A stretch of DNA of 64,000 bases from Pseudomonas entomophila (lineage in GTDB: Bacteria > Pseudomonadota > Gammaproteobacteria > Pseudomonadales > Pseudomonadaceae): the NCBI RefSeq assembly GCF_013523125.1, contig NZ_JAAMQJ010000005.1, positions 1-64,000 on the forward strand, in the 5' to 3' direction. The notes below the pieces were generated by a model that saw only the letters and a program-made list of their open reading frames with translations, searched no databases and had not been told where the DNA came from. Below are positions 48,961 through 62,130 of this stretch, piece by piece. The first letter of the stretch is position 1; each line of letters starts with the position of its first letter. Made by a program: the position numbers and the translations under genes.

Positions 48961-50081
48961 GCGCGCGGGCTCCACGGCTCTGCCGTCTCGATCACACCAC
49001 CGCCCAGGCAGATCTCGCCGTCGTAGAACACCACCGATTGCCCGGGCGTGACGGCACGCTGGGCTTCATCGAACACGGCGCGGTAACCGTCTTCAGTGCG
49101 CTCCAGTACGCAGCCCTGGTCACCCTGCCGGTAACGGACCTTGGCCGTGAGCCGGCGTGGGGTGGACAGGTCGACCGGGTTGACCCAGAAGATCTCCGAG
49201 GCCAGCAGCGCGCGGGCGAACAGCCAGGGGTGATCGTTGCCCTGGCCGACCACCAGCACGTTGCGAACGAGGTCCTTCTCGAGCACGTACCAGGGTTCGT
49301 CACCGGCATCCTTCATGCCGCCGATACCCAGCCCCTGGCGTTGGCCGATGGTGTGGTACATCAGGCCGTGGTGACGACCGATGACGTCGCCGTCGGTGGT
49401 TTCGATGTCGCCGGGCTGGGCCGGCAGGTACTGCTTGAGGAAGTCGCTGAAGCGGCGTTCGCCGATGAAGCAGATGCCGGTCGAATCCTTCTTCTTGGCC
49501 GTGGCCAGGCCATGCCGTTCGGCGATGGCGCGGACCTGGGGCTTTTCCAGCTCACCGACCGGAAACAGCGTCCGTGCGATTTCCTGGCCGCCCACGGCGT
49601 GCAGGAAGTAGCTCTGGTCCTTGTTTGGGTCCAACCCCTTGAGCAGTTGCGTTTCGGTCTCGGTGTCGCGTCGACGCACGTAGTGGCCGGTGGCGATCAG
49701 GTCGGCGCCCAGCGACAGGGCGTAGTCCAGGAAGGCCTTGAACTTGATCTCGCGGTTGCAGAGGATGTCGGGGTTGGGCGTGCGACCGGCCTTGTACTCC
49801 TCGAGGAAGTGCTCGAACACGTTGTCCCAGTATTCGGCGGCGAAGTTGGCGGTGTGCAGGGTGATGCCGATGCGATCGCACACAGCCTGGGCATCGGCCA
49901 GGTCTTCGCGGGCGGTGCAGTAGTCGGTTCCATCGTCCTCTTCCCAGTTCTTCATGAACAGGCCTTCCACCTGGTAGCCCTGCTCGATCAGGAGCTGGGC
50001 GGAGACGGAAGAGTCCACGCCGCCGGACATGCCGACGATGACACGGGTCTGGGCGGGGTCTTTGAGTGCTGGGCTGGTCAT
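48957..50081 (-). CDS. mnmA: tRNA-specific 2-thiouridylase MnmA
   Basis: A 374-residue enzyme that thiolates U34 of tRNA-Lys, -Glu and -Gln. The start at 50081 gives [20 protein letters not shown]. The PP-loop is GMSGGVDSS (17-25). The two catalytic Cys are C108 ([10 protein letters not shown]) and C204 (STGICFIGE). [10 protein letters not shown] is conserved. Longer upstream reading frames lack similarity. Co-transcribed with hflD. Confidence 0.97.
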   Translation of the reverse strand: MTSPALKDPAQTRVIVGMSGGVDSSVSAQLLIEQGYQVEGLFMKNWEEDDGTDYCTAREDLADAQAVCDRIGITLHTANFAAEYWDNVFEHFLEEYKAGRTPNPDILCNREIKFKAFLDYALSLGADLIATGHYVRRRDTETETQLLKGLDPNKDQSYFLHAVGGQEIARTLFPVGELEKPQVRAIAERHGLATAKKKDSTGICFIGERRFSDFLKQYLPAQPGDIETTDGDVIGRHHGLMYHTIGQRQGLGIGGMKDAGDEPWYVLEKDLVRNVLVVGQGNDHPWLFARALLASEIFWVNPVDLSTPRRLTAKVRYRQGDQGCVLERTEDGYRAVFDEAQRAVTPGQSVVFYDGEICLGGGVIETAEPWSPRA

Positions 50082-50137
50082 GGCTACCGGTGTGTATCTG
50101 GGAAAAACGCCGATTCTAGCAGGCCGCTTCGCGAACG

Positions 50138-50578
50138 TCAGTCGCGCAGCAGTGCAAGGCTGTGCAGTGGGCCGGCCAGGTAATCGTCGATGCAGCGTGG
50201 CACCAGCTCGCTGCGCCAGCGATCCGGCTCGGCCAGCAAGGCTTCCCGGCTCAGCCATACCGCCCGGACGATGTCGGCGTCCAGTGCGCGTTGTGGATGA
50301 TGGCGTACGGCGCGTGCGGCGAAGCAGATGCGCTGGTAGGTCACGCCGTTGCTGGGCGCCGTATAGAGGTAGATACCGACCACGCCGGTCAGCTCGACCT
50401 CCCAGGCCGTCTCTTCGAGTGTTTCGCGCAGGGCCGCCTGGCATAGCGTCTCGTTCGGTTCGAGGTGCCCGGCGGGCTGGTTGAACACGTGCTTGCCGGC
50501 CTTGAATTCCTCGACCATCAGGAATCGGCCTTGATCTTCGATGACCGTGGCGACGGTGATGTGGGGGTGCCAGGGCAT
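50138..50578 (-). CDS. nudJ: Nudix hydrolase, NudJ-like phosphatase
   Basis: A 146-residue Nudix protein beginning [20 protein letters not shown]. The Nudix box reads [20 protein letters not shown], with the metal-binding Glu residues intact. NudJ proteins hydrolyse nucleoside di/triphosphates and hydroxymethylpyrimidine diphosphate. It is upstream of mnmA on the same strand with a 56-base gap, as in other gamma-proteobacteria. Confidence 0.9.
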   Translation of the reverse strand: MPWHPHITVATVIEDQGRFLMVEEFKAGKHVFNQPAGHLEPNETLCQAALRETLEETAWEVELTGVVGIYLYTAPSNGVTYQRICFAARAVRHHPQRALDADIVRAVWLSREALLAEPDRWRSELVPRCIDDYLAGPLHSLALLRD

Positions 50579-50604
50579 GGGGGCTCCTTAGGGGGGAGTG
50601 GCAA

Positions 50605-50660
50605 GTTACAAGCTACAAGCTACAAGCTACAAGCTACAAGCTACAAGCTACAAGCTACAA
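50605..50660. repeat. Heptamer tandem array A, (GCTACAA) x 8
   Basis: Eight back-to-back 7-base units (56 bp). The first unit is a variant (GTTACAA); the rest are identical. It lies in the gap between the idh terminator and nudJ. The last unit runs into GCGGACG. Confidence 0.95.
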
Positions 50661-50720
50661 GCGGACGGTAGTGCGGTGAGTCAGGTGTTGACAGGACGTC
50701 GAGACGGCGCTGACGCTCTC

Positions 50721-50776
50721 GCTTGCCGCTTGCCGCTTGCCGCTTGCCGCTTGCCGCTTGCCGCTTGCCGCTTGTC
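50721..50776. repeat. Heptamer tandem array B, (GCTTGCC) x 8
   Basis: Eight 7-base units (56 bp), seven identical plus a final variant GCTTGTC. It begins 60 bp after array A and ends four bases before the idh terminator. Its GCTTG core is complementary to the CAAGC core of array A. Confidence 0.95.
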
Positions 50777-50780
50777 ACTC

Positions 50781-50818
50781 AAAAAGCAAGAACCCCGGTG
50801 CGTGGCCGGGGTTCTTGC
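50781..50818 (-). terminator. Intrinsic terminator of idh
   Basis: GCAAGAACCCCGG (50786-50798) pairs perfectly with CCGGGGTTCTTGC (50806-50818). On the minus strand the stem is followed by five T. It lies 15 bases after the idh stop. Confidence 0.92.
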
Positions 50819-50833
50819 CGATCGCCAGGTGGC

Positions 50834-53449
<2,616 letters not shown>

Positions 53450-53707
53450 CTAGCGGGTGTGCGCCAGCTCCGGAGCCTCCAGTGAAGCGTCTTCGACCGT
53501 GGCCGGTGCCGGAGTGATGTTGATGGCATGCAGGCCCTTGGGGCCCTGAACGATGTCGAACACGACTCGCTGGCCAGCCTTCAAGGTCTTGTAGCCGTCT
53601 ATCTTGACCGCCGAATAATGGGCGAACAGGTCTTCGGTCGAATCGTCCTTGTTCACGAAGCCGTAGCCCTTGGCATTGTTGAACCACTTGACTTTACCGC
53701 TGGTCAT
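53450..53707 (-). CDS. cspD: Cold-shock-like protein CspD
   Basis: An 85-residue single-strand nucleic acid binding protein. GKVKWFNNAKGYGFV and DLFAHYSAV are the RNP1 and RNP2 motifs of the cold-shock fold. The start is set at 53707 (MTSGKVKWF); ATG 53713 is possible. A longer in-frame N-terminus to 53812 is not family-like. In E. coli CspD is a stationary-phase inhibitor of replication. It is divergent from clpS, as in related genomes. Confidence 0.92.
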   Translation of the reverse strand: MTSGKVKWFNNAKGYGFVNKDDSTEDLFAHYSAVKIDGYKTLKAGQRVVFDIVQGPKGLHAINITPAPATVEDASLEAPELAHTR

Positions 53708-53937
53708 CCTCATGTCCCTCTGCAAAGGCTCCATCACTGGAGTATCATCGACGTCATCCGCATACGAACCTGCGAAAAAATCGGGTTGACTGCGCGGATC
53801 TTTATTGACCACGGTGGGCTCTATATTGGTTGTAACACCGATTCGCCGATAGTCAAGGTCACGTGGCGGCTGCAGCGTCGCAGGCCTGCGCGATCCGACC
53901 CACTACCTTAACCTGTCGATGTGATGAAATTCTTTCC

Positions 53938-54300
53938 ATGCATGCAACCAGCCAGATTCGACTAACATTCAATCAGGATCGCCAGCAGTCGCATGACGAC
54001 GACGGCGCCGGTCTGGCGACTCAGGAAGCCAAGCCCGCCCTGCAGGCGCCACCCATGTACAAGGTGGTACTGTTCAATGATGACTACACGCCGATGGATT
54101 TCGTCGTCGAGGTGCTCGAAACGTTCTTCAATCTGAACCGCGAGCTGGCGACCAAGATCATGCTGACCGTCCACACCGAAGGACGGGCAGTCTGCGGATT
54201 GTTCACCCGCGACATTGCCGAGACCAAGGCCACGCAGGTCAATCAATACGCGAGAGAAAGCCAGCATCCGCTACTCTGTGAAATCGAGAAGGACGGTTAA
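53938..54300 (+). CDS. clpS: ATP-dependent Clp protease adaptor ClpS
   Basis: A 120-residue N-recognin that hands proteins with N-terminal Leu, Phe, Tyr or Trp to ClpAP. The start is ATG 53938. After a flexible N-terminal arm the conserved core reads [20 protein letters not shown], with the Asn-Asp-Asp binding pocket, and ends [14 protein letters not shown]. It precedes clpA by 30 bases. Confidence 0.96.
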   Translation: MHATSQIRLTFNQDRQQSHDDDGAGLATQEAKPALQAPPMYKVVLFNDDYTPMDFVVEVLETFFNLNRELATKIMLTVHTEGRAVCGLFTRDIAETKATQVNQYARESQHPLLCEIEKDG

Positions 54301-54330
54301 ACGCCGACCACTTGGGTATGAGGTGAAGCC

Positions 54331-56601
54331 ATGTTAAACCGCGAGCTCGAAGTCACCCTCAATCTGGCCTTCAAGGAGGCCCGGTCGAAGCGCCATGAAT
54401 TCATGACCGTCGAGCACTTGCTGCTGGCGCTCCTGGACAACGAGGCCGCCGCGACCGTTCTGCGCGCCTGTGGCGCCAATCTCGACAAGCTCAAGCACGA
54501 CCTGCAAGAGTTCATCGACTCCACCACGCCTCTGATCCCGGTGCACGACGAAGACCGCGAAACCCAGCCGACCCTGGGCTTCCAGCGGGTTCTGCAGCGT
54601 GCCGTGTTCCATGTGCAGAGCTCCGGCAAGCGCGAGGTCACCGGTGCCAACGTGCTGGTCGCGATCTTCAGCGAGCAGGAGAGCCAGGCCGTGTTCCTGC
54701 TCAAGCAGCAGAGCGTGGCACGCATCGATGTGGTCAACTACATCGCCCACGGCATTTCCAAGGTGCCTGGCCATGGGCCCAGCACCGAGGGCGAACAAGA
54801 CATGCAGGATGAAGAGGGTGGTGAATCGTCGTCCTCCAGCAATCCACTCGATGCCTACGCCAGTAACCTGAACGATCAGGCACGCCAAGGGCGTATCGAC
54901 CCGTTGGTCGGTCGCGAGCAGGAGGTCGAGCGCGTGGCGCAGATCCTGGCGCGTCGCCGCAAGAACAACCCGCTGCTGGTCGGTGAGGCTGGCGTCGGCA
55001 AGACCGCCATCGCCGAAGGTCTGGCCAAGCGCATCGTCGACGGCCAAGTGCCCGACTTGCTGGCGCAGAGCGTGGTCTACTCGCTGGACCTGGGCGCGCT
55101 GCTGGCCGGTACCAAGTACCGCGGCGATTTCGAGAAGCGCTTCAAGGCGCTGCTGGGCGAGCTGCGCAAACGGCCGCACGCGATCCTGTTCATCGACGAG
55201 ATCCACACCATCATCGGTGCCGGGGCTGCGTCCGGTGGCGTCATGGACGCCTCCAACCTGCTCAAGCCGCTGCTGTCGTCCGGCGAGATCCGTTGCATCG
55301 GCTCGACGACCTTCCAGGAATTCCGTGGCATCTTCGAGAAGGATCGAGCGCTGGCTCGACGCTTCCAGAAGGTGGACGTCTCGGAGCCGTCGGTCGAAGA
55401 CACCGTCGGCATCCTGCGCGGCCTGAAGGGGCGCTTCGAGTCGCACCACGACATCGAGTACAGCGACGAGGCCCTGCGTGCCGCTGCCGAACTGGCTGCG
55501 CGCTACATCAATGACCGCCACATGCCCGACAAGGCCATCGACGTGATCGATGAAGCAGGCGCCTACCAGCGCCTGCAGCCACCGGCCAATCGTCTCAAGC
55601 GTATCGACGTGCAGCAGGTCGAGGACATCGTCGCCAAGATCGCGCGCATTCCGCCGAAGCATGTCAGCAGTTCCGACAAGGAGTTGCTGCGCAACCTGGA
55701 GCGCGACCTCAAGCTCACGGTGTTCGGCCAGGATGCGGCCATCGACTCGCTGGCGACCGCCATCAAGCTGTCGCGCGCCGGGCTCAAGGCGCCGGACAAG
55801 CCGGTCGGTTCGTTCCTGTTCGCAGGGCCTACCGGCGTCGGCAAGACCGAGGCTGCTCGTCAGCTGTCCAAGGCGCTGGGCGTGGAGCTGGTGCGCTTCG
55901 ACATGTCCGAGTACATGGAGCGTCACACCGTGTCCCGGTTGATCGGCGCGCCGCCCGGCTACGTCGGCTTCGACCAGGGCGGCCTGTTGACCGAGGCGAT
56001 CACCAAGCAGCCCCATTGCGTGCTGCTGCTCGATGAGATCGAGAAGGCCCACCCGGAAGTCTTCAACCTGCTGCTGCAGGTGATGGACCACGGTACCCTG
56101 ACCGACAACAATGGGCGCAAGGCGGACTTCCGCAACGTGATCCTGATCATGACCACCAACGCCGGCGCAGAAACCGCGTCGCGGGCCTCGATCGGCTTCA
56201 CGCACCAGGATCATGCCTCCGACGCCATGGAAGTCATTCGCAAGAGCTTCACGCCGGAGTTCCGCAACCGTCTGGACACCATCATCCAGTTCGGTCGCCT
56301 GAGCCACGAGACGATCAAGAGCATCGTCGACAAGTTCCTCATCGAACTCCAGGCGCAGCTGGAAGACAAGCACGTGCAGCTGGAAGTCAGCGACGCCGCA
56401 CGTGGCTGGCTCGCTGCCAGCGGCTACGACGTGCAGATGGGCGCGCGTCCCATGGCGCGCCTCATCCAGGACAAGATCAAGCGGCCCCTGGCCGAAGAGA
56501 TCCTGTTCGGCGAGCTGGCAGAGCACGGTGGCATCGTTCACGTCGACTTGCGCGATGGCGAACTGGTCTTCGAGTTCGAGACCACGGCAGAGGTAGCCTG
56601 A
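54331..56601 (+). CDS. clpA: ATP-dependent Clp protease ATPase subunit ClpA
   Basis: A 756-residue AAA+ unfoldase that feeds ClpP. The N domain begins [20 protein letters not shown]. The D1 Walker A is GEAGVGKT (218-225) and the D2 Walker A is GPTGVGKT (499-506, K505). An acidic linker (EGGESSSSS) lies after the N domain. Downstream of clpS, same operon. A heptamer array and bidirectional terminator follow. Confidence 0.97.
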   Translation: MLNRELEVTLNLAFKEARSKRHEFMTVEHLLLALLDNEAAATVLRACGANLDKLKHDLQEFIDSTTPLIPVHDEDRETQPTLGFQRVLQRAVFHVQSSGKREVTGANVLVAIFSEQESQAVFLLKQQSVARIDVVNYIAHGISKVPGHGPSTEGEQDMQDEEGGESSSSSNPLDAYASNLNDQARQGRIDPLVGREQEVERVAQILARRRKNNPLLVGEAGVGKTAIAEGLAKRIVDGQVPDLLAQSVVYSLDLGALLAGTKYRGDFEKRFKALLGELRKRPHAILFIDEIHTIIGAGAASGGVMDASNLLKPLLSSGEIRCIGSTTFQEFRGIFEKDRALARRFQKVDVSEPSVEDTVGILRGLKGRFESHHDIEYSDEALRAAAELAARYINDRHMPDKAIDVIDEAGAYQRLQPPANRLKRIDVQQVEDIVAKIARIPPKHVSSSDKELLRNLERDLKLTVFGQDAAIDSLATAIKLSRAGLKAPDKPVGSFLFAGPTGVGKTEAARQLSKALGVELVRFDMSEYMERHTVSRLIGAPPGYVGFDQGGLLTEAITKQPHCVLLLDEIEKAHPEVFNLLLQVMDHGTLTDNNGRKADFRNVILIMTTNAGAETASRASIGFTHQDHASDAMEVIRKSFTPEFRNRLDTIIQFGRLSHETIKSIVDKFLIELQAQLEDKHVQLEVSDAARGWLAASGYDVQMGARPMARLIQDKIKRPLAEEILFGELAEHGGIVHVDLRDGELVFEFETTAEVA

Positions 56602-56660
56602 CGGCCCAGGCGCCTGGCGGCAAGCTGATGTAGCCGGTTTTCAAAGCCACGCTACGATCA

Positions 56661-56716
56661 GCTTGTAGCTTGTAGCTTGTAGCTTGTAGCTTGTAGCTTG
56701 TAGCTTGTAGCTTGTA
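56661..56716. repeat. Heptamer tandem array C, (GCTTGTA) x 8
   Basis: Eight identical 7-base units (56 bp), the reverse complement of array A apart from phase. It lies 59 bp after the clpA stop and six bases before the clpA/infA terminator. A degenerate ninth unit (GCTCGAA) follows. Confidence 0.95.
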
Positions 56717-56722
56717 GCTCGA

Positions 56723-56760
56723 AACGAAAAAGCCCGGCGCCAAGGCCGGGCTTTTTCGTT
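56723..56760. terminator. Bidirectional terminator between clpA and infA
   Basis: A 16-bp perfect stem (56723-56738 with 56745-56760) has a GCCCGGC core flanked by A and T runs, so it can end transcripts from both converging genes. Confidence 0.93.
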
Positions 56761-56776
56761 GACGCAGGTGGAGCGG

Positions 56777-56995
56777 TTAACGGGCGCGGTAGGTGATGCG
56801 GCCCTTGCTCAGGTCGTAGGGCGTCAGTTCGACGCGGACCTTGTCACCGGTCAGGATTCGGATGTAGTTCTTGCGCATCTTTCCGGAGATGTGCGCGGTT
56901 ACGACGTGCCCGTTTTCCAACTCCACGCGGAACATGGTGTTGGGCAGGGTGTCGACGACAGTACCTTCCATTTCGAAGCTGTCTTCTTTCGACAT
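56777..56995 (-). CDS. infA: Translation initiation factor IF-1
   Basis: A 72-residue OB-fold factor that binds the ribosomal A site at initiation. The start is 56995 ([20 protein letters not shown]). [20 protein letters not shown] is the conserved core. Length is standard. It lies between bpt and clpA, converging on clpA. Confidence 0.97.
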
Positions 56996-57098
56996 GCAGT
57001 TGAGTCCTCGATAATCCAAAGATCGCCCGATACAACCCTGCATCAGGCAAAAAAGTGGCGTGGATTATGCCCGAAAATCGCTTCTCAAGCCAATGGTT

Positions 57099-57806
57099 TC
57101 AGTTGACGCTGACCCAGCGCTGGTTGATCAGCAGTTCGATGGGCCGATACTGGGTCTTGTAGCTCATCTTCTGGCAGTTCTTGATCCAATAGCCCAGGTA
57201 CACCGCATCCAGGTTGCGGCGCAGCGTCTCGCCGATCTGCCACAGGATGGCGTAGCGACCGAGGCTGCGCCGTTCCTCCTCGGGCTCGTAGAAGGTGTAG
57301 ACCGCAGACAGGCCATTGGGCAGCAGGTCGCACACCGCGATCGCCAGCAGCCGGCCCTGCAGGCGAAATTCATAGAACCAGCAGAACGGCAGGTCACGCA
57401 CCAGGAACGTCGAGAACTGCTCGCGGCTCGGCGGGTACATGTCGCCGTCGGCATGGCGCTGCTCGATGTAGCGGCGGTACAGGTCGAAATACTCTTCGGT
57501 GAACGCCGGCCGTGCGGCCGTGACTTCCAGTGCCGCGTTGCGCTTGAGGATGCGCCGCTGCTGGCGATTGGGGATGAAACGCGCTGCCGGAATGCGCGCG
57601 GGCACGCAGGCGCTGCACTGCTGGCAATGCGGGCGGTACAGATGATCGCCACTGCGACGGAACCCCATCTCCGACAGGTCGGCGTAAACGTGTACGTCCA
57701 TCGGCTGGCTGGGATCGAGAAACAGGGTGGTCGCCTGTTGCTCCGGCAGGTAGCTGCAGTCATGGGGCTGAGTGGCGAAGAACTTCAGGTGTGCCAGCTC
57801 TGTCAT
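57099..57806 (-). CDS. bpt: Aspartate/glutamate leucyltransferase (Bpt type)
   Basis: A 235-residue enzyme that adds Leu from Leu-tRNA to N-terminal Asp or Glu, creating a ClpS-readable N-degron. [20 protein letters not shown] with paired Cys, and [19 protein letters not shown], match the family. The N-terminus [18 protein letters not shown] is typical. It lies 54 bases after aat on the same strand. Confidence 0.95.
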   Translation of the reverse strand: MTELAHLKFFATQPHDCSYLPEQQATTLFLDPSQPMDVHVYADLSEMGFRRSGDHLYRPHCQQCSACVPARIPAARFIPNRQQRRILKRNAALEVTAARPAFTEEYFDLYRRYIEQRHADGDMYPPSREQFSTFLVRDLPFCWFYEFRLQGRLLAIAVCDLLPNGLSAVYTFYEPEEERRSLGRYAILWQIGETLRRNLDAVYLGYWIKNCQKMSYKTQYRPIELLINQRWVSVN

Positions 57807-57860
57807 GGGTGACCCCTTGCGAAACGTTGCCCTAAGTGTAAGCCAGCCAGGCCAGCGCGC

Positions 57861-58541
57861 CTAGCCGAGCCATTCCAGGGTCGGGGGCGTGTCCAGGTGG
57901 CGCGCCAGGGCTTCGGCGAACGCAACGCGCGAAATCGCCCGTGCGCCAAGACTATGCAGGTGATCGGTAGGCATCTGGCAGTCGATCAGCGCGAAACCTG
58001 CCTGTTCGAGGCGCTTGACCAGGGTCACGAAGCCGACCTTTGAGGCATTGTCCGCCCGGCTGAACATGGACTCGCCGAAAAACAATCGGCCGATGGCCAG
58101 CCCGTAGAGCCCGCCGACCAGCACGCCGTTCTCGCGCACTTCGACCGAATGGGCGACGCCCTGTCGATGCAGTTCGCAGTAGGCAGCCTGCATGGACTCG
58201 GTGATCCAGGTGCCGTCGGCGTAGGTTCTAGGCGCGGCGCAGGCGGCGACCACGGCTGCGAAGTCCTGGTCGAAGCTCACTTGGTAGCGCTGCTGGCGCA
58301 TCAGCTTGGCCAGCGAACGCGACACGTGCAGTTCGGCGGGAAACAGCACGGTGCGTGGGTCCGGCGACCACCACAGGATCGGCTGCCCCTCCTGGTACCA
58401 GGGGAAACAGCCATGACGGTAAGCCTGGATCAGGCGCTCGGGTCGCAGATCGCCACCGGCCGCCAGCAGGCCATTGGGTTCCTGCAAGGCGGTGTTCAAG
58501 GGCGGAAAGGTCAGGGCGTCGCGGTTCAGCCAAGTCAGCAT
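57861..58541 (-). CDS. aat: Leucyl/phenylalanyl-tRNA--protein transferase
   Basis: A 226-residue enzyme that adds Leu or Phe to N-terminal Arg/Lys, the other entry to the N-degron route. The start at 58541 ([20 protein letters not shown]) fits the family. [38 protein letters not shown] and [19 protein letters not shown] are hallmark stretches. Forms an operon with bpt. Confidence 0.96.
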   Translation of the reverse strand: MLTWLNRDALTFPPLNTALQEPNGLLAAGGDLRPERLIQAYRHGCFPWYQEGQPILWWSPDPRTVLFPAELHVSRSLAKLMRQQRYQVSFDQDFAAVVAACAAPRTYADGTWITESMQAAYCELHRQGVAHSVEVRENGVLVGGLYGLAIGRLFFGESMFSRADNASKVGFVTLVKRLEQAGFALIDCQMPTDHLHSLGARAISRVAFAEALARHLDTPPTLEWLG

Positions 58542-58871
58542 GGGCATTCTGTGCCGGCAGGGGAGGGGAGCGCCCAGCATGGCGACCTGGCGCCGGCAGG
58601 TCAACGCAGGGCGTTGGCAAGCCGACGGGTATTTGCCCAGGCGGTGCGCTCGGCGCCTGGGCCCGGGCGGCAACTAATACGGCGCCTTGCTGTCACACCT
58701 GTGCAAAAACACAGCATAAGCCTTTGTCACAGAACAAAATGCGTGCTCAAATTACGGGTGCAGGACCCAGACCTGTTTCAGGCTTGCCACCCTGGCGATG
58801 GGCAGGCGCCACTGTTGAAGGCAGTGACTAACAGACTGTTCACGTGGGTCGATCACTCTTGGACGCGCACC
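58542..58871. other. Divergent control region between aat and ftsK
   Basis: About 330 bp without a gene. It carries an SOS-like box at 58699-58714 and must hold the promoters of aat-bpt and ftsK. Upstream in-frame extensions of both genes cross it but lack family similarity. Confidence 0.5.
58699..58714. promoter_or_regulatory. LexA (SOS)-like box upstream of ftsK
   Basis: CTGTGCAAAAACACAG fits CTG-N10-CAG with symmetric five-base arms and an A-rich centre. It lies 157 bases before the ftsK start. E. coli ftsK (dinH) has a LexA-controlled promoter. Binding here is inferred. Confidence 0.5.
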
Positions 58872-61427
58872 ATGCGCAGGAATAAACGCGTTTTGAAGAA
58901 ATCCACCGCATCTCCGACTCCCTTGCCGGTACCCCTGTGGCGGCAACAGTTGCATTACCGACTCAAGGAGGGTGCGCTGATCGCCGTCGGCGCGCTGTGC
59001 CTGTACCTGTGGATGGCGCTGTTGACCTACGACACCGCCGACCCAGGCTTCACCCACACCAGCAACGTCGACCAGGTGCAGAATGCCGCAGGCCGTGCCG
59101 GTGCCTACTGCGCCGATGTGCTGTTCATGGTGTTGGGCTATTTCGCCTACATCTTCCCGCTGCTGCTGGGCATCAAGACCTGGCAGATCTTCCGCGAGCG
59201 GCACCAGCCCTGGCAGTGGAGCGGCTGGCTGTTCTCCTGGCGCCTGATCGGGCTGGTCTTTCTGGTGCTTTCCGGCGCAGCCCTGGCGCACATCCATTTC
59301 CATCCGCCGGCCAGCCTGCCGTTTTCCGCCGGCGGCGCCCTGGGCGAAGGCCTGGGCGAGCTGGGCCGCAGCCTGCTCAACGTGCAAGGCAGTACCTTGG
59401 CGTTCATCGCGCTGTTCCTGTTCGGGCTGACGGTGTTCACCGACCTGTCCTGGTTCAAGGTGATGGACATGACCGGCAAGCTCACGCTCGACGTGGTCGA
59501 GCTGGTGCGTGGCGCGGCCAGCCGCTGGTGGGAGGCGCGCAACGAGCGCAAACGCCTGGTGGCGCAATTGCGTGAAGTCGACGAACCGGTCCTGCGTAGC
59601 GCGCCCGTCGCCAAGCCGGACGCCGCGAGGCCTGCCGCCCCGATGCCGACTGCCGCGCGGCCCGTGGCACCCAGTGCTGCACCGGTCAGCCCGGCACCGA
59701 GCACGCCAAGCGTGACCGACAAGCGCGAACAGCCCAAGCCGCGCGAGCGGGTCATCGAGCGCGAACCTGTGGCGGTTCAGCCGCCAGCACCGGCACCGCG
59801 TGAAGTGCCCATCACCCCCTTGGCCGCACCCGTGATCCTGCCGACGCCGACCCCACCCCGGGCCGTCGAACCGGCGCGTCCGGTACCCAAGCCCAAGCCT
59901 GTCGCGACCTTCGTCGACAGTGCCGTCGAAGGTACCTTGCCCTCGGTTTCCATCCTCGACCCTGCCGAGGAAAAGAAGATCGAGTATTCGCCCGAATCGT
60001 TGGCCGGCGTCGGTCAGCTGCTGGAACTCAAGCTCAAGGAGTTCGGCGTCGAGGTGACGGTGGACTCGATCCATCCCGGCCCGGTGATCACCCGCTACGA
60101 GATCCAGCCTGCCGCCGGGGTCAAGGTCAGCCGTATTTCCAACCTGGCCAAGGACCTGGCGCGTTCGCTGGCCGTGACCAGCGTGCGGGTGGTCGAGGTC
60201 ATTCCCGGCAAGACCACCGTCGGCATCGAGATTCCCAACGAGAACCGCCAGATGGTGCGCTTCTCCGAGGTACTGTCGTCGGCGCCGTACGAGGACGCCA
60301 CGTCCCCGGTCACCCTGGCGCTGGGGCATGACATCGGTGGCAAGCCGGTCATCACGGACCTCGCCAAGATGCCGCACCTGCTGGTCGCCGGTACCACCGG
60401 TTCCGGCAAGTCGGTGGGGGTCAACGCGATGATCCTGTCGATCCTGTTCAAGTCCAGCCCTGAAGACGCGCGGCTGATCATGATCGACCCGAAGATGCTC
60501 GAACTGTCGATCTACGAGGGCATCCCGCACCTGCTCTGCCCGGTGGTCACCGACATGAAGGACGCCGCCAACGCGCTGCGCTGGAGCGTGGCCGAGATGG
60601 AGCGCCGCTACAAGCTGATGGCGGCCATGGGCGTGCGTAACCTGGCGGGCTTCAACCGCAAGGTCAAGGACGCCGAGGCCGCTGGCGAGACCATCGCCGA
60701 CCCGTTGTTCCGCCGCGAGAGCATGGACGACGACGTGCCGGTGCTGAACACCTTGCCGACCATCGTGGTGGTCGTCGACGAATTCGCCGACATGATGATG
60801 ATCGTCGGCAAGAAGGTCGAAGAGCTGATCGCACGGATCGCGCAGAAGGCCCGTGCAGCGGGCATCCACCTGATCCTGGCCACCCAGCGGCCGTCGGTGG
60901 ACGTCATCACTGGCCTGATCAAGGCCAACATCCCCACGCGCATGGCGTTCCAGGTGTCGAGCAAGATCGACTCGCGGACCATCATCGACCAGGGCGGCGC
61001 CGAGCAGTTGCTCGGCCACGGCGACATGCTCTACATGCCGCCAGGCACCAGCCTGCCGATCCGTGTCCACGGCGCGTTCGTGTCCGACGATGAGGTGCAC
61101 CGGGTCGTCGAGGCCTGGAAGCTGCGTGGCGCCCCGGACTACAACGACGACATCCTCAACGGCGTCGAAGAAGCCGGCAGCGGCTTCGACGGCGGCTCGA
61201 GCGGTGGCGACGGGGAAGACCCGGAGGCCGATGCCCTGTACGATGAAGCCGTGCAGTTCGTGCTCGAAAGCCGACGCGCCTCGATTTCGGCCGTCCAGCG
61301 CAAGCTCAAGATCGGCTATAACCGCGCGGCGCGGATGATCGAGTCGATGGAGATGGCCGGTGTGGTCACACCGATGAACAGCAACGGCTCGCGGGAAGTG
61401 ATCGCCCCCGGCGGCCCACGCGAGTGA
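58872..61427 (+). CDS. ftsK: DNA translocase FtsK
   Basis: An 851-residue divisome protein that pumps chromosome ends through the septum and activates XerCD at dif. ATG 58872 is chosen because it gives a basic start ([10 protein letters not shown]) before four membrane helices (residues about 35-200). A Pro/Ala-rich linker (about 235-345) follows. The motor has Walker A GTTGSGKS (507-514, K513) and [13 protein letters not shown] as Walker B. The C-terminal gamma winged helix ([20 protein letters not shown]) reads KOPS. No key part is missing. Confidence 0.96.
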   Translation: MRRNKRVLKKSTASPTPLPVPLWRQQLHYRLKEGALIAVGALCLYLWMALLTYDTADPGFTHTSNVDQVQNAAGRAGAYCADVLFMVLGYFAYIFPLLLGIKTWQIFRERHQPWQWSGWLFSWRLIGLVFLVLSGAALAHIHFHPPASLPFSAGGALGEGLGELGRSLLNVQGSTLAFIALFLFGLTVFTDLSWFKVMDMTGKLTLDVVELVRGAASRWWEARNERKRLVAQLREVDEPVLRSAPVAKPDAARPAAPMPTAARPVAPSAAPVSPAPSTPSVTDKREQPKPRERVIEREPVAVQPPAPAPREVPITPLAAPVILPTPTPPRAVEPARPVPKPKPVATFVDSAVEGTLPSVSILDPAEEKKIEYSPESLAGVGQLLELKLKEFGVEVTVDSIHPGPVITRYEIQPAAGVKVSRISNLAKDLARSLAVTSVRVVEVIPGKTTVGIEIPNENRQMVRFSEVLSSAPYEDATSPVTLALGHDIGGKPVITDLAKMPHLLVAGTTGSGKSVGVNAMILSILFKSSPEDARLIMIDPKMLELSIYEGIPHLLCPVVTDMKDAANALRWSVAEMERRYKLMAAMGVRNLAGFNRKVKDAEAAGETIADPLFRRESMDDDVPVLNTLPTIVVVVDEFADMMMIVGKKVEELIARIAQKARAAGIHLILATQRPSVDVITGLIKANIPTRMAFQVSSKIDSRTIIDQGGAEQLLGHGDMLYMPPGTSLPIRVHGAFVSDDEVHRVVEAWKLRGAPDYNDDILNGVEEAGSGFDGGSSGGDGEDPEADALYDEAVQFVLESRRASISAVQRKLKIGYNRAARMIESMEMAGVVTPMNSNGSREVIAPGGPRE

Positions 61428-61489
61428 TGAACACTTCGCCGGTCTGCCCCCTGGCCGACCGGCCCACCCACCGTTCGATGAGGATTCCC

Positions 61490-62113
61490 ATGCGCGCAAT
61501 TCGCATGCTGTTGGTTTCTGCCCTGGCCCTGGCGACCCTGCCGGCCCATGCCGATGACAAAGACGTGGCGCGGCTGACCCAGCTGCTGGAGAAGTCCCAG
61601 ACCCTCGAGGCGGGCTTTTCGCAACTGACCCTGGATGCCAGCGGCACCAGCCTGCAGGAAACCACCGGGCAGATGGCCGTCAAGCGCCCTGGCCTGTTCT
61701 ACTGGCACACCGACGCGCCGCAGGAGCAGGTGGTGGTGTCCGACGGCCAGAAGGTCACCCTCTGGGACCCGGACCTCGAGCAGGCCACGGTCAAGAAGCT
61801 CGACGTGCGTCTGAGCCAGACGCCTGCGCTGCTGCTGTCGGGCGATGTGTCGAAGATCAGCCAGAGCTTCGACATCGCCTCCAAGGAGCAGGGCGAGGTC
61901 ATGGACTTCACCCTGACGCCCAAGACCAAGGACACCCTGTTCGACTCGCTGCGCGTGTCGTTCCGGCGTGGTCTGATCAACGACATGCAACTGATCGACA
62001 GCGTCGGCCAGCGCACCAACATCCTGTTCAACGGGGTGAAGGCCAACCAGCCGGTCGCCCCAGGCAAGTTCCAGTTCAAGATCCCGGCTGGTGCTGACGT
62101 GATCCAGGAATAG
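61490..62113 (+). CDS. lolA: Outer-membrane lipoprotein carrier protein LolA
   Basis: A 207-residue periplasmic chaperone that carries lipoproteins from LolCDE to LolB. ATG 61490 has GAGG upstream and gives a clean signal peptide ([16 protein letters not shown]) cut before [24 protein letters not shown] and [16 protein letters not shown] are family segments. It lies 62 bases after ftsK and 17 before rarA. Confidence 0.95.
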   Translation: MRAIRMLLVSALALATLPAHADDKDVARLTQLLEKSQTLEAGFSQLTLDASGTSLQETTGQMAVKRPGLFYWHTDAPQEQVVVSDGQKVTLWDPDLEQATVKKLDVRLSQTPALLLSGDVSKISQSFDIASKEQGEVMDFTLTPKTKDTLFDSLRVSFRRGLINDMQLIDSVGQRTNILFNGVKANQPVAPGKFQFKIPAGADVIQE

Positions 62114-62130
62114 AGGCTGTCGTCACCCGT

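Noticed and set aside
50605..50776. CRISPR array
   Set aside because: Units are 7 bases with no spacers and no cas genes nearby; these are simple tandem repeats.
54334..56541. 735-codon minus-strand open frame opposite clpA
   Set aside because: Antisense shadow of clpA; no own start signal or motif.
58752..61499. 915-codon minus-strand open frame opposite ftsK
   Set aside because: Antisense shadow of ftsK, which is complete with all motifs.
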